Shown: positions 7,375 to 16,707, numbered from the stretch's first letter. The stretch: DNA of 64,000 bases from an uncultured Desulfosoma sp. (GCA_937960435.1 CALGPN010000009.1:1-64000); one strand, 5' to 3'. Translations and numbers: made by a program. The notes: generated by a model not told the origin, from the sequence alone.

Positions 7375-8847
7375 ATGCACGATGTGGCGGTGACGGCGCA
7401 AACCCGCGTGGATTGGAAGCGGCTCTGTTTCATGCTTCTGGGAGCTTTGTTGTTTTTCATTGTTTATTATTCTCCTCCTTGGGCCGATGCGGTGGATCCC
7501 ATGGGCAAGCATTTTCCGTTGTCCAAGGAGGCTAAAGGGGCTCTGGCCGTTTTTTTATGGGCCGGCACGTGGTGGGTCTTTGAAGTGGTGCCCATCGGCG
7601 TCACGAGCCTCCTTATCGGCGTGCTTCAGGCCTTGTTCATGGTCCGTCCGGCCAAGGCCGCCTTTAAGGATTTTATGGATCCGTCTGTGCTCTTTATTTT
7701 CGGCTCGGTTGTGATCGGGATGGTTTTCACAAAAACCGGCCTTACCCGGCGCCTCGCCTACAAGATGCTTCGCATCGTCGGCGACAAGAGCAGTCGCATC
7801 CTGTTGGGCTGTTTTGTCGTAACGGCGGCCTTGACCCACATCATGGCCCACACCGCCGTGGCGGCGACCATTTATCCGCTGCTGGTTTCCATTTATTCCC
7901 TGTACGGAGAAGAAAACGGGCCCACAAAATTCGGCAAAGCCATGTTCATGGGCATGGCCTACGTGGCGGGCGCGGGCAGCATCATCACCTTGCTGGGCGC
8001 CGCCCGAGGCGCCGTGGCCATCGGGTTTTTCAACGAGATCGCTCACAAGAACGTGAGCTTTTTCGAGCTGACCTACTACATGTTTCCCATCGGCTGGACG
8101 ATGGTGTTCCTCCTGTGGGGCTTCTTCATGGTCTTTTGCCGTCCGGAAAAGAAAGTGATCCCGGGGCTGAGGGAAAGAGCGGCGGCCTTGGAAGCCCAAC
8201 TGGGTTCCATTACGCCTAAGGAAATCCTCGCTTCGGTCATTGTGGCGGCGGTGATTCTTCTCATGAGCTTGAAATCCTTCATTCCCGCCCTGGATCCCTT
8301 GGACAAGACGGCCATCATCCTGTGCTCCACCATCCTGTTTTTCGTCACCGGCATTTTGGACATTCGGGATTTGGAGGAAATCCCCTGGAACGTGATTCTG
8401 CTTTTCGCCGGCGCCATGAGCATCGGCTTTTGCTTGTGGGAGACCGGGGCGGCCAAATGGCTGGCCGTCAACTGGCTCACCATGTTCCAGAAAGCCAATT
8501 GGTTCGTGTTTGTTTTGAGCATGTCCTTTTTCGTGCTGGTGATGACCAATTTCATCATGAACGTGGCCGCCATCGCCATCTCGTTGCCGGTGGCTCTGGT
8601 CATCGCCCCTTATCTGGGTGTGGCTCCCGAGGTGATTTTCTACGCGTCGTTGGTGACGGCGGGGATGCCTTTCTTGCTCCTGGTCGGGGCTGCGCCCAAC
8701 GCCATCGCCTATGAGTCCAAGCAATTTACGGCCGGCGAATTTTTCCTGTTCGGTATCCCGGCCAGCGTTTTACTCATGGTGGTCTTGGGGCTGTTCGTCG
8801 CCGTGATTTGGCCGCTCATGGGCATGCCCGTGACCCTCAAAGGGTAA
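7375..8847 (+). CDS. DASS (SLC13) family anion:sodium symporter
   Basis: The product is a 490-residue inner-membrane carrier with about 11-12 hydrophobic segments and two inverted halves. The family core MTNFIMNVAAIAISLPVALVIAP and the repeat-end GAAPNAIAYESKQF are present, as is the first-half loop AGAGSIITLLGAARGAVAIG. DASS carriers import sulfate or di- and tricarboxylates; the substrate cannot be read here. The ATG at 7375 is preferred over the in-frame ATG at 7369 because GGAGG (7364-7368) would touch the latter. The gene is co-directional with the CBS protein and is followed by a clear terminator. Confidence 0.9.
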   Translation: MHDVAVTAQTRVDWKRLCFMLLGALLFFIVYYSPPWADAVDPMGKHFPLSKEAKGALAVFLWAGTWWVFEVVPIGVTSLLIGVLQALFMVRPAKAAFKDFMDPSVLFIFGSVVIGMVFTKTGLTRRLAYKMLRIVGDKSSRILLGCFVVTAALTHIMAHTAVAATIYPLLVSIYSLYGEENGPTKFGKAMFMGMAYVAGAGSIITLLGAARGAVAIGFFNEIAHKNVSFFELTYYMFPIGWTMVFLLWGFFMVFCRPEKKVIPGLRERAAALEAQLGSITPKEILASVIVAAVILLMSLKSFIPALDPLDKTAIILCSTILFFVTGILDIRDLEEIPWNVILLFAGAMSIGFCLWETGAAKWLAVNWLTMFQKANWFVFVLSMSFFVLVMTNFIMNVAAIAISLPVALVIAPYLGVAPEVIFYASLVTAGMPFLLLVGAAPNAIAYESKQFTAGEFFLFGIPASVLLMVVLGLFVAVIWPLMGMPVTLKG

Positions 8848-8859
8848 AGAAACCTACGG

Positions 8860-8890
8860 AGCCCAGGGTCCACGGCCCTGGGCTTTTTTT
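8860..8890 (+). terminator. Rho-independent terminator after the DASS gene
   Basis: A perfect 9-bp stem, AGCCCAGGG (8860-8868) with CCCTGGGCT (8876-8884), has a 7-nt loop and runs directly into seven T residues (8884-8890). It lies 12 bases after the stop codon of the transporter gene. Confidence 0.95.
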
Positions 8891-8915
8891 CGACCCTTGA
8901 TGGAGGCTTTGAATC

Positions 8916-10337
8916 ATGTACCGCATTGAAAAATTGATCGACCGGATCATCGATCGGGTGAACATCAATTTAAGGGAACCGGCCTTCGACGTGGGTCCCT
9001 ATGTGCGTCATTTGGTTCCCCTGGACAAGTTCGGAAAATTTTATGCTTTCTACGGCCTGGCCCCCCATTATCCGCTGCACTTTTTCTTCACGCATTCCAG
9101 CCTGGCTGGCAGTTATTTCCTGGGGCGGTGCACTGTGGACCACTCGGTGCTGTACAAAAGCGACCTGCGCGGTGATGAACTCAAGCGGAAAGGCGACTCT
9201 TTTCATTACCGTGGGATCCAGATTCCGCTTCATGATGATGAGTCAATCGTCGTGAAAGACAGCTTCTTGGTGAAGACGTTGGTCCACAACAATTCCCACG
9301 ATCCCGAAAACCCCGAGGAGTTTCGGATTCAAAACACCGTGGCCCTTCACTACGCCAACATCCACGGCGCGCCGGTGGAAGGCTGTTTTCTCGGTCCCTT
9401 TGCCACGGTGGACCTCACCACGGTCCACGACTGCGTCATCGGGGCGTTTGCCTATGTCCAGGTGGGCGAACTGTCTCATGAGCAGGTGCCTCCGGGGACC
9501 GTATGGATCCGATCCCACGACGATTTTGAGTTTCTTTACCGGTTTCCTGAGGACGTCCTCGGCCGCTACATTGCGCTTCGACCCGGCGCCGCCCCGACAG
9601 GCGAACTCATGGATTTTGTGGAGAGCCGTAAGGGGGAATTCCAAGCGGTTTTCGATTCCGTGGCGTGCTGTCCGGGGATTTCCATCCCCGAAGGGGCCTC
9701 CGTCAGCCCCTATGCTGTGGTCAAAGGAGCGACCACCATCGAAGGCAACGTTCTGGTGGCGCAACGGGCTTATCTTTCGGACGCCTGGATGGGCTCCGGG
9801 TCCAATGCCCAGGAAAATTGCTATATCGTGGATGCGCAGCTGCAAGGCTATAATGTGACGGCCCATGGAGGCAAAATCGTCGGGGCGACGTTGGGGCCGA
9901 AGGTTTTTGTGGGGTTTAACGCTTTTGTCCGTGGATCGGCCGACGCCCCCCTTGTCATCGGTGAGGCTTCCATCGTCATGCCGCATACGATCATCGATCT
10001 GGAAGAAGCCGTCGCCATTCCCCCTCGGCATGTGGTCTGGGGCCATATTCGAAGAGCTCGAGACCTGGAGGACAACAGTGTGGCTATGGATGAACTGGTC
10101 GCCTGCCAAGGGGAGTTCAGGCGGGGTCTCATGAGGTTTCGCGGCAGCGGCTCGGCTTTTGTCCGGGGTTTTCAGCATCGCATCGAGCACATCCTGGAGG
10201 AGAACGGGGCTTACTACGACGGTCGCCATCACATGGGGCATGCCCAGAAAGGACAAAACATCATTTTCAACCTCATTCAGCCCTATCCCCAAGGAGACAT
10301 GAAAGGCATGTACCCTACCATCGACATCCGACCGTAG
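8916..10337 (+). CDS. Left-handed beta-helix (hexapeptide-repeat) protein
   Basis: The protein has 473 residues. An N-terminal region of about 90 residues with no family that I recognise is followed by two stretches of imperfect hexapeptide repeats (about 100-170 and 240-350), for example ISIPEGASVSPYAVVKGATTIEGNVLVAQRAYLSDAWMG and IVGATLGPKVFVGFNAFVRG. This fold is shared by acyltransferases and gamma-class carbonic anhydrases. I cannot point to an acyltransferase active site. The C-terminal 100 residues are helical. GGAGG lies 10 nt before the ATG. It follows the transporter after a terminator, so it probably has its own promoter. Substrate and reaction are unknown. Confidence 0.75.
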   Translation: MYRIEKLIDRIIDRVNINLREPAFDVGPYVRHLVPLDKFGKFYAFYGLAPHYPLHFFFTHSSLAGSYFLGRCTVDHSVLYKSDLRGDELKRKGDSFHYRGIQIPLHDDESIVVKDSFLVKTLVHNNSHDPENPEEFRIQNTVALHYANIHGAPVEGCFLGPFATVDLTTVHDCVIGAFAYVQVGELSHEQVPPGTVWIRSHDDFEFLYRFPEDVLGRYIALRPGAAPTGELMDFVESRKGEFQAVFDSVACCPGISIPEGASVSPYAVVKGATTIEGNVLVAQRAYLSDAWMGSGSNAQENCYIVDAQLQGYNVTAHGGKIVGATLGPKVFVGFNAFVRGSADAPLVIGEASIVMPHTIIDLEEAVAIPPRHVVWGHIRRARDLEDNSVAMDELVACQGEFRRGLMRFRGSGSAFVRGFQHRIEHILEENGAYYDGRHHMGHAQKGQNIIFNLIQPYPQGDMKGMYPTIDIRP

Positions 10338-10519
10338 GGGCTTCGGCCTTGCCCCATGGAGCATGAACACCGCGACGCCCGAGGTCGCTTTCCCGAGTTG
10401 GCGGGCCTCTGCGAGGGAAAAAGAGCGGGCCGAAGGGCTGTGGGCCGAAGGGCGGAGGCCGTGAAGGCGTCTTTTGATTTGTGGGTAAAGATCCCCGAGG
10501 GCATGGAGGAGTCCCGGCT

Positions 10520-12001
10520 TTGAGTTTACGAACTCGGATTTTTGTGCTTTTGGCGGCCCTTGTCGGGGTCAACTGCGCTGGCGCTCTCATCACCATCTGG
10601 TACACGTCGCACACCCTGGAGGTGTCCGAGTCCATGGTGAAGCGGGACGTGCAAGCGCTTCTTGCCGCGGAAAAACTGGCCAGCGCCCTCGTCATGCAGA
10701 AAGGCTACGTGACCTACTATTATCTGACCGGAGACGACCAATGGCTGGGGCGGCTCAAGGAACACCAGTTGGCCTTCCATTATTGGCTGGGGACGGCCGG
10801 GGAGCGTTCTCGCATGGAGGAAGGCCGGCGCATTCTGGAGGAAATCGCCAAGGCCTATGAGCGTTTCGAGGCCGGTCGGGATCATGTGATCCAACTTTAC
10901 CGTGAGGGGCGAAAGGAAGAGGGGGCTCGGGAGCATTGGACCGTGCGGGATCAGTTTCATCAAATCTACGCTCTGACCGAGAAATTCAAAAGCCTTCATG
11001 AAGCCCAGATTCAACGCAATCAGGAACTTTACGCCCGCAGGACCAAGAACCTCACGCGGCTGGCGTGGGTGGCCTTGCCCGTGGCCTTGCTCGCGGGGGT
11101 GATGTTGGCCATGGTCCTTTGGGGCCAAATCCTGGAACCCATCCGCCGCTTGGCCTTCTACCAGGAGACGGGACGCGCCGCGGGGCACGGGGAGGACACC
11201 AAGGACGAGGTGCAAGCGTTGAGCCGGCGGGTGCACAGTTTGCTGGAAGACGTGGACCGGGCGCACGAGGAGCTTGAAGAGAGCCGCGAGCACCTGATCC
11301 AATCGGAGAAGCTGGCCATGGTGGGAAAGCTTGCCGCCGGAGTGGCGCACAGCATCCGAAATCCTTTGACCTCCGTTAAAATGCGGCTCTTTTCCCTAGA
11401 AAGAAGCCTCAGCCTTGACCCGACCCAGCGGGAAGACTTCGAAGTGATCGCCGAGGAAATCGCCCATATCGACACCATCGTCGGCAATTTTTTAGAGTTC
11501 AGTCGTCCTCCGAAGCTGAAAATGCAACAGGTGAGCCTTTCCGATGTGGTGGACATGACTTTGCAGCTTCTGCGCCATCGGTTGGATTCCTACGGGGTGC
11601 GCATCGAGGTGGAGCGCAAGGGCCGGCTTCCCAAGACGTCCCTAGATCCGGACCAGATGAAGGAGGTCCTGGTGAATTTGATCTTGAACGCCTGTGAGGC
11701 CATGAGCGAAGGGGGGCAGATCCGGATTGTGGAGGAATCGGGGATGATGGGCGATCAGGGCTTCGTGGTTCTGGTGCGCATCAAGGACAACGGGCCGGGC
11801 ATCCCCGACGAGATCAAGGACAAGATTTTCGAACCCTTCTTCAGCACCAAGGAGGAGGGGTCGGGTTTGGGGTTGGCCATCGCCAAAAGAATCCTTCAGG
11901 ATCACAAAGGGTGGATTCACGTCCATTCCAAACCCGGCCAGGGGACGACTTTTGTCGTGGGCTTGCCGTGTGAGGAGCGGGGGCTGTGGCTGAGATCCTG
12001 A
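10520..12001 (+). CDS. NtrB-like membrane histidine kinase
   Basis: The kinase has 493 residues. TM1 (about 6-28) and TM2 (about 176-198) flank a mostly helical periplasmic region of about 145 residues that resembles a four-helix-bundle sensor. A linker coiled coil, a HisKA domain with His277 (GVAHSIRNPL) and a HATPase domain (NLILNACEA, DNGPGIPDEI, EEGSGLGLAI) follow. TTG at 10520 is chosen because GGAGGA precedes it by about 9 nt; the frame is open to a GTG at 10481 without such a site. It overlaps the next gene by 16 bases, so the two form a co-translated two-component pair. Confidence 0.9.
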   Translation: MSLRTRIFVLLAALVGVNCAGALITIWYTSHTLEVSESMVKRDVQALLAAEKLASALVMQKGYVTYYYLTGDDQWLGRLKEHQLAFHYWLGTAGERSRMEEGRRILEEIAKAYERFEAGRDHVIQLYREGRKEEGAREHWTVRDQFHQIYALTEKFKSLHEAQIQRNQELYARRTKNLTRLAWVALPVALLAGVMLAMVLWGQILEPIRRLAFYQETGRAAGHGEDTKDEVQALSRRVHSLLEDVDRAHEELEESREHLIQSEKLAMVGKLAAGVAHSIRNPLTSVKMRLFSLERSLSLDPTQREDFEVIAEEIAHIDTIVGNFLEFSRPPKLKMQQVSLSDVVDMTLQLLRHRLDSYGVRIEVERKGRLPKTSLDPDQMKEVLVNLILNACEAMSEGGQIRIVEESGMMGDQGFVVLVRIKDNGPGIPDEIKDKIFEPFFSTKEEGSGLGLAIAKRILQDHKGWIHVHSKPGQGTTFVVGLPCEERGLWLRS

Positions 12002-13428
12002 TCGTGGATGACGATCCCCAGCTGCGCCAAAGTTTCGGGAAAATCTTGCGCAGCGAAGGCCATTCGGTGCGCATGGCGGCATCGGGCGAAGCGGGCCTGG
12101 CGGCCGTCAAGGAACATGTCCCGGACCTTGTGGTGCTGGATGTGCGCCTTCCGGGGATGTCCGGGTTGGAGACGTTCAAGGCCATGAAAGAAGTGGACGC
12201 CAAGCTGCCGGTGATCATCATGACGGCCTACGGCACCACGGAAACGGCCATCGAAGCGACCAAAATGGGCGCCTTCGACTATGTGCTCAAGCCCTTCGAC
12301 ATCCCGTCCTTGCTCGATTTGGTCTCCCAAGCGCTCAAAGCGGGCCGCTTCATGCGCAACAAAGTGGCCCTGGACGCCCCGCCGACGTCCCCTCAAGAAG
12401 ACGCCCTCATCGGCCGAAGCCGGGCCATGCAGGAAGTCTACAAAGCCATCGGTCGGGTGGCGGGGACCGACGCCACGGTGCTCATCCGAGGGGAATCGGG
12501 CACAGGCAAAGAGCTGGTGGCTCGGGCCATCTACCAGCACAGCCATCGGGCTCAGGGACCGTTCTTGGTGATCAACTGCGTGGCCATTCCCGAGACGCTT
12601 CTGGAAAGCGAGCTCTTCGGCTACGAGAAGGGGGCGTTTACGGGGGCGGTGAGCCGCCGGGTGGGGAAGGTGGAGCAGGCCCACCACGGCACCCTGTTTT
12701 TGGATGAAATCGGGGATATGCCGGTGAGCATCCAAGCCAAGCTGCTCAGGCTCCTGCAGGAACGAAGCATCGAACGTTTGGGCGGGCGGCGCCCCATTCC
12801 CGTGGATGTGCGCATCCTTGCGGCCACCAATCGTAACCTGGAGGAGGCGGTGGCCGAAGGGCGTTTTCGGGACGATTTGTTCTATCGGTTGAACGTGGTC
12901 ACCCTCACCCTTCCCCCTTTGCGGGAGCGCCGGGAAGACATCCCCCTGTTGGCGGAATACTTTCTCGAACGCTGCGCCGCGGAGTTGGGCATTCCCAATC
13001 CGGGGATGACGGAAGATGCCCTCCAGTGTCTCATGGCCATGGATTGGCCGGGAAACGTGCGGGAACTGGCCAACGTCCTCCGCAAGGCCCTGATCTTTAA
13101 CCGGGGCATTCCTCTGGAGCGCGCCGACGTGCAGAGGGCCGTCGGCGAGGGCCCCGGCGGTGCCGTGCCGGCCCGAGGTGCGGAGGATCTGGCCGAAGCG
13201 GCCTCTGTGCTGGACCAATGGATCCTCGAAAACTTGGGCCGCGGGGAGTCGGAGAGACTCTTCGATACCCTGGTGGACGATTTCAGTGCACGGGTTATTC
13301 GGGCCGCGTTGGAGATCACCAAAGGCAACCGGACCCACGCGGCCAAGCTGCTGGGCATCTCGCGACCGACACTGCTGGCGCGCATGGAAAAGTACGGCAT
13401 TCGGGTGGAAGCCACCGTGGCGACGTGA
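11986..13428 (+). CDS. NtrC-family sigma-54 response regulator
   Basis: The 480-residue regulator has three domains. The receiver (1-120) carries phospho-acceptor Asp52 (VVLDVRLPGMSG). The AAA+ domain (about 140-375) has GESGTGKE, GAFTGA, FLDEIGDMP and the FRDDLFYRLNVV region, all canonical. The Fis-type HTH is at about 435-475 (RAALEITKGNRTHAAKLLGISRPTLLARM). GTG at 11986 lies within the end of the kinase gene, behind a GGAG. It should activate sigma-54 promoters when phosphorylated by the overlapping kinase. Candidate targets are the four -24/-12 promoters in this window, but the sequence does not show which. Confidence 0.95.
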   Translation: MAEILIVDDDPQLRQSFGKILRSEGHSVRMAASGEAGLAAVKEHVPDLVVLDVRLPGMSGLETFKAMKEVDAKLPVIIMTAYGTTETAIEATKMGAFDYVLKPFDIPSLLDLVSQALKAGRFMRNKVALDAPPTSPQEDALIGRSRAMQEVYKAIGRVAGTDATVLIRGESGTGKELVARAIYQHSHRAQGPFLVINCVAIPETLLESELFGYEKGAFTGAVSRRVGKVEQAHHGTLFLDEIGDMPVSIQAKLLRLLQERSIERLGGRRPIPVDVRILAATNRNLEEAVAEGRFRDDLFYRLNVVTLTLPPLRERREDIPLLAEYFLERCAAELGIPNPGMTEDALQCLMAMDWPGNVRELANVLRKALIFNRGIPLERADVQRAVGEGPGGAVPARGAEDLAEAASVLDQWILENLGRGESERLFDTLVDDFSARVIRAALEITKGNRTHAAKLLGISRPTLLARMEKYGIRVEATVAT

Positions 13429-13505
13429 CGGGCGTGGCGGCGGCTTTTGGCGAAGCGTGGAGACTCTTATGGCGCACGCCGAGCACGCCGCCGTTTCCCG
13501 GTGGC

Positions 13506-15854
13506 CTACGAACAAAAGCTTCTTAAGGCGCGTCCCGGGGGGCGGGGACGCCACGCGGCGCGCAGAGTCGCTTCCAAGTCTTCCAATCGGTAGGGTTTGG
13601 CGATGACGGCCGAAAACCCGAAAGTGTGCGGCTTCGCCATGACGGGGTCGTTGGAGTAACCGCTGGAGGCGATGGCACAGACCTCCGGGTCCAAGGCCCG
13701 GATTTTCTTGATGACTTCCCGTCCCCCCACCCCTCCGGGAACGGTCAAATCCAAGATGACGGCATCAAAAGGGCGCCCGGCCGCCAGAGCTTCTTCGTAT
13801 CGGCGCAGCGCTTCCATCCCGTCGTGGGCCTCTTCGCTTTCAAAGCCCAGTTGTTCCAGCATGGCCGAAAGGACTTCGCGGACGATGGGATCGTCGTCCA
13901 TCACGAGCAAGCGTCCTGATCCCGTCAGAGGCGTTCGATCCTCCGCGGCCCATGGATCGGCCCTTTCCGCCTCCGAGGCCGGAAGATAAAAGATCACTTC
14001 GGTGCCCTTGCCCGGCGTAGACCGAACGGTGATGTGGCCGTCATGTCTTTTGACGATGGAATAGGCGGTGGGAAGGCCCAAACCGCTGCCCTCTTTCTTT
14101 GTGGTGAAGTATGGATCGAAGACGGCATCCAGATGCTCTTTGGGAATCCCCACGCCCTGATCCCGCACGGCGACGCACACGTACCGGCCGGGCCGCACGG
14201 GGAGATCCGGGCTTTCGTCCAGGCAAACGTTTTTAGCCGTCACCGTGACGAGGCCCCCATGGGGCATGGCCTGGTGCGCATTGATGACGAGATTCTGGAT
14301 CACCTGGCTGATCTGGGCGGCATCGTAGTCCACAAGCCAGAGATCTTCCTGGAAATGGAATTGGTACCGGGAAGAGGTTCCCCGCAAGGAGAACTCGGTG
14401 CAATCCCGGATGAGATCCTGCAGGGAGCCGGTTTTTTTGATGGGGGCTCCCCCTTTGGCAAAGGTGAGCAGCTGGCGGGTGAGTTCCTGGGCCCGCAGGC
14501 ACGCTTTTTCCACGTGATCCAGACGGTCGCCCAGCGGGGCACCGGTTTTGGCGGCATGCTTGACCAAGGAGATGTGGCCCAGGATGCCCGTGAGGATGTT
14601 GTTGAAATCGTGCGCGATGCCTCCGGCGAGAAGGCCCAGGGATTCCAACTTTTGGGCCCTGAGCCGTTCCTGTTCCGCCACTTTTCTTTCGGTAATGTCC
14701 TGGACGAAGGTCCAGATGGAATCCGGCGTTCCGTCGGGACTTCGGTGAAGGTACATGCGCACTTCCACATCGAGAAGGGAGCCGTCTTTGCGGATGAGCT
14801 GCTTTTCGAATTTGTCGGAAAAGCCGCGTTCCATGAGCATCTTGCGCATGGCTTTGGTCACGGCGTCGAAACGCTGCGTGGGGGTCATATCGCGGCAGGC
14901 GACCCCGATGATTTCCTGAGGGTCTTCATAGCCCAGCATGGCGGCGAAAGGCGGGTTGCATTCGAGGATGACGCCGCGGAAATCCGTTCGCACATATCCG
15001 TCCCGGCTCCTTTCGTAGAGTTCCCGATAGCGCCGTTCCGATTCGGACAGCCGAGCCTGGGCTTCCTGACGTCGGCGCAGCTCTTCCTGAAGTCGGGCGT
15101 TGGCCTCACGAAGTTCGGCCGTTTTGTCGGCCACCTCTTTTTCCAAAAGCCTTGTGGCTTGGTCCAGCAAATCGTCCGAGCCTTTTCTCTGGACCATGGC
15201 CCCAACGAGATGGGCGGCGGTCTTGAGGGCGTCGATTTCCACCGCGTTCCACTGCCGCGGGGTGAGGCAATCGTCGAAGCCGATGAACCCCCACAGCGCA
15301 TCGTGGACAAAGATGGGGGCGGCCACCAGAGAGAGGATCCCTTGGGCCTCGAGCACAGGACGTTCCGAAGGGGGAAATTCCTCAATCAAGCCGTAGACGG
15401 GTTCGCCTTGGAGAAAGAGTTCCACCCATCGGGAAAAGCCGCCGGCATGAATGGGAAAATTTTCCAGATCGGGGTTCCCTTTTTGCGACGGGATTCCTGC
15501 CGCCGTCCACTCGTAGCGTTGGCTGGTGAGCAACGTGCCGTCCGGGGCTTCGTGATTTTCGAAAACGTAGACCCGGCTGACCCGGGCGGCTTCGCCCAGG
15601 CGTCCCAACACGGTTTCGATGGGCACTTCCGTTCGGGAATGGATCAGAAAATATTCGGCGGCGTAGGCCAGAGCTTGAAGGATGGTATCTCGGGATGCCA
15701 GGGCCTGTTCGAAGGCGTTTCGGGCCGTGATGCCGTAGCGTGCCTCCGGAGGCCGCATCGTGTCGTCCAGGTTCCGAAGCCCCGACGTCTGTTCCCAAGG
15801 ATAGGCGTTGTCGTGCCCTTGCCGTGCAGGCTGCTCCGCCGGCTGTCTCTTCAT
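13506..15854 (-). CDS. Hybrid histidine kinase (GAF-PAS-HisKA-HATPase-REC)
   Basis: The 782-residue protein is soluble, with no membrane segment. A GAF-type domain (about 55-215) contains DALWGFIGFDDC, and a coiled coil (about 225-270) leads to a PAS domain (about 275-400). The HisKA domain carries His415 (GGIAHDFNNIL), the HATPase domain has NLVINAHQA, DQGVGIP and GSGLGLPTAYSI, and a C-terminal receiver (about 660-775) ends the protein. The receiver has the phospho-acceptor pattern DAVILDLTVPGG. The ATG at 15854 follows GGAGGGGGAG. It converges on the NtrC-like gene with 77 bases between stops. Its partner is unknown; the fused receiver suggests a phosphorelay or self-control. Confidence 0.93.
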   Translation of the reverse strand: MKRQPAEQPARQGHDNAYPWEQTSGLRNLDDTMRPPEARYGITARNAFEQALASRDTILQALAYAAEYFLIHSRTEVPIETVLGRLGEAARVSRVYVFENHEAPDGTLLTSQRYEWTAAGIPSQKGNPDLENFPIHAGGFSRWVELFLQGEPVYGLIEEFPPSERPVLEAQGILSLVAAPIFVHDALWGFIGFDDCLTPRQWNAVEIDALKTAAHLVGAMVQRKGSDDLLDQATRLLEKEVADKTAELREANARLQEELRRRQEAQARLSESERRYRELYERSRDGYVRTDFRGVILECNPPFAAMLGYEDPQEIIGVACRDMTPTQRFDAVTKAMRKMLMERGFSDKFEKQLIRKDGSLLDVEVRMYLHRSPDGTPDSIWTFVQDITERKVAEQERLRAQKLESLGLLAGGIAHDFNNILTGILGHISLVKHAAKTGAPLGDRLDHVEKACLRAQELTRQLLTFAKGGAPIKKTGSLQDLIRDCTEFSLRGTSSRYQFHFQEDLWLVDYDAAQISQVIQNLVINAHQAMPHGGLVTVTAKNVCLDESPDLPVRPGRYVCVAVRDQGVGIPKEHLDAVFDPYFTTKKEGSGLGLPTAYSIVKRHDGHITVRSTPGKGTEVIFYLPASEAERADPWAAEDRTPLTGSGRLLVMDDDPIVREVLSAMLEQLGFESEEAHDGMEALRRYEEALAAGRPFDAVILDLTVPGGVGGREVIKKIRALDPEVCAIASSGYSNDPVMAKPHTFGFSAVIAKPYRLEDLEATLRAAWRPRPPGRALRSFCS

Positions 15855-15937
15855 TCGCTCCCCCTCCTCATCCCCTTCGCCGCGCCCATGCCGTAGGGCA
15901 TAAGACCGTCATCGTCCTCGAGGCGGCGCCCGAGACA

Positions 15938-16028
15938 TGACCTCCAAATGAGGTCAAACTCATTGTTTTGTCAACATCCTCTTGACAACTCGGCTCAAGA
16001 ACCTCAGGCAGTGTCAGATTTTTTGACA
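15938..16028. promoter_or_regulatory. Three perfect inverted repeats in helical phase
   Basis: Three palindromes lie in the divergent gap. TGACCTC-N5-GAGGTCA spans 15938-15956, TTGTCAA-N7-TTGACAA spans 15968-15988 and TGTCA-N7-TGACA spans 16012-16028. Their centres (15947, 15978, 16020) are 31 and 42 bp apart, close to three and four helical turns, so all would face the same side of DNA. They share the TGTCA/TGACA core. They lie about 150-240 bp upstream of the start predicted from the -24/-12 element at 16153 and so could be enhancers, or operators for the divergent hybrid kinase. Confidence 0.65.
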
Positions 16029-16152
16029 ATCCGTAAAACCCGGCGCCGCCGGACGAGTTCCTTTTGGAGAACGGGGCGCATGGTTTCAGCGAAGATTCAT
16101 CCGCCGCGGCCCGGCTCCTGCAACGCCATCGGATTCTCGAGGGAAATCCTCA

Positions 16153-16168
16153 TGGTGCGAAATTTGCC
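16153..16168 (+). promoter_or_regulatory. Putative sigma-54 promoter
   Basis: TGGTGCGAAATTTGCC has GG at 16154-16155 and GC at 16166-16167 with 10 bases between. The -12 half TTGC is perfect; the -24 half is TGGTGCG against TGGCACG. The predicted start is near 16179, ahead of the gene at 16225. Confidence 0.6.
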
Positions 16169-16224
16169 TTGAATGAAAAACGAGCGGTTAAGGGTTCTAA
16201 GGGTTCTCAACAAGGAGGCGGGAG

Positions 16225-16707
16225 ATGATGACGACGGATGATTTGAAAGCGTGCGGTTTCTTCTTGGTTTTCGGCGATGCGGAATTGGAAAAGATCGGTC
16301 AGGTCACTGAGAAGAAAAGTTACAAAAAGGACGATGTGGTCTACAGGAACGGAGATCCCGCCCAGAAGTTTTTTATCGTCGGGAAGGGTTTGGTCAGCCT
16401 CAGGGAATTTCAACCCGGGGATACTGTGGGCATCGCCTTCGAAACGCGGGGGCCTGGGGAGCTTTTTGGGGTGGCTTCCTTGATGCCTCCCAAAAGTTAC
16501 ACGCTCACGGCCGTGTGCCAGGAGGACACGGAACTCTATGAGGTGAACGTGAAGGGCTTGGAAGAACTGATCCAATGGGCCCCTTCCATCGGCTACATCC
16601 TCATGAAAGAGGTGGCCCGAATTTACTTCGATCGATATCGCCTGTGCAAGCGCCAGTTGTACCAAATGGTCAAGACCCCGACGTTGATTACGGCGCTACC
16701 CGGCTAA
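16225..16707 (+). CDS. Stand-alone cyclic-nucleotide-binding (Crp/Fnr sensor) domain protein
   Basis: The 160-residue product is a cNMP-binding beta-roll (about 12-125, YRNGDPAQKFFIVGKGLVSLREFQPG ... GPGELFGVASLMPPKSYTLTAVCQEDTELYEV) followed by a C-terminal helical part. The helix-turn-helix of Crp/Fnr regulators is absent, so it is unlikely to bind DNA itself. AGGAGG precedes the ATG by 6 nt. It lies alone behind a predicted sigma-54 promoter, upstream of a Cache kinase. It might act as a ligand-sensing partner of the neighbouring kinases; that is inference. Confidence 0.85.
   Translation: MMTTDDLKACGFFLVFGDAELEKIGQVTEKKSYKKDDVVYRNGDPAQKFFIVGKGLVSLREFQPGDTVGIAFETRGPGELFGVASLMPPKSYTLTAVCQEDTELYEVNVKGLEELIQWAPSIGYILMKEVARIYFDRYRLCKRQLYQMVKTPTLITALPG

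Larger units (their letters stand above)
15855..16224. other. Divergent regulatory region of 370 bases
   Basis: It separates the hybrid kinase (minus) from the cyclic-nucleotide-binding protein (plus). It contains the three inverted repeats and the sigma-54 promoter described separately, and is locally richer in A and T (15950-16035) than its surroundings. No gene is seen in it. Confidence 0.6.

Noticed and set aside
11917-13554. 545-codon open frame on the minus strand
   Set aside because: Antisense shadow of the NtrC-family regulator; the translated sequence has no known motif.
14034-15896. 620-codon open frame on the plus strand
   Set aside because: Antisense shadow of the hybrid histidine kinase, which has all its domains in order on the minus strand.
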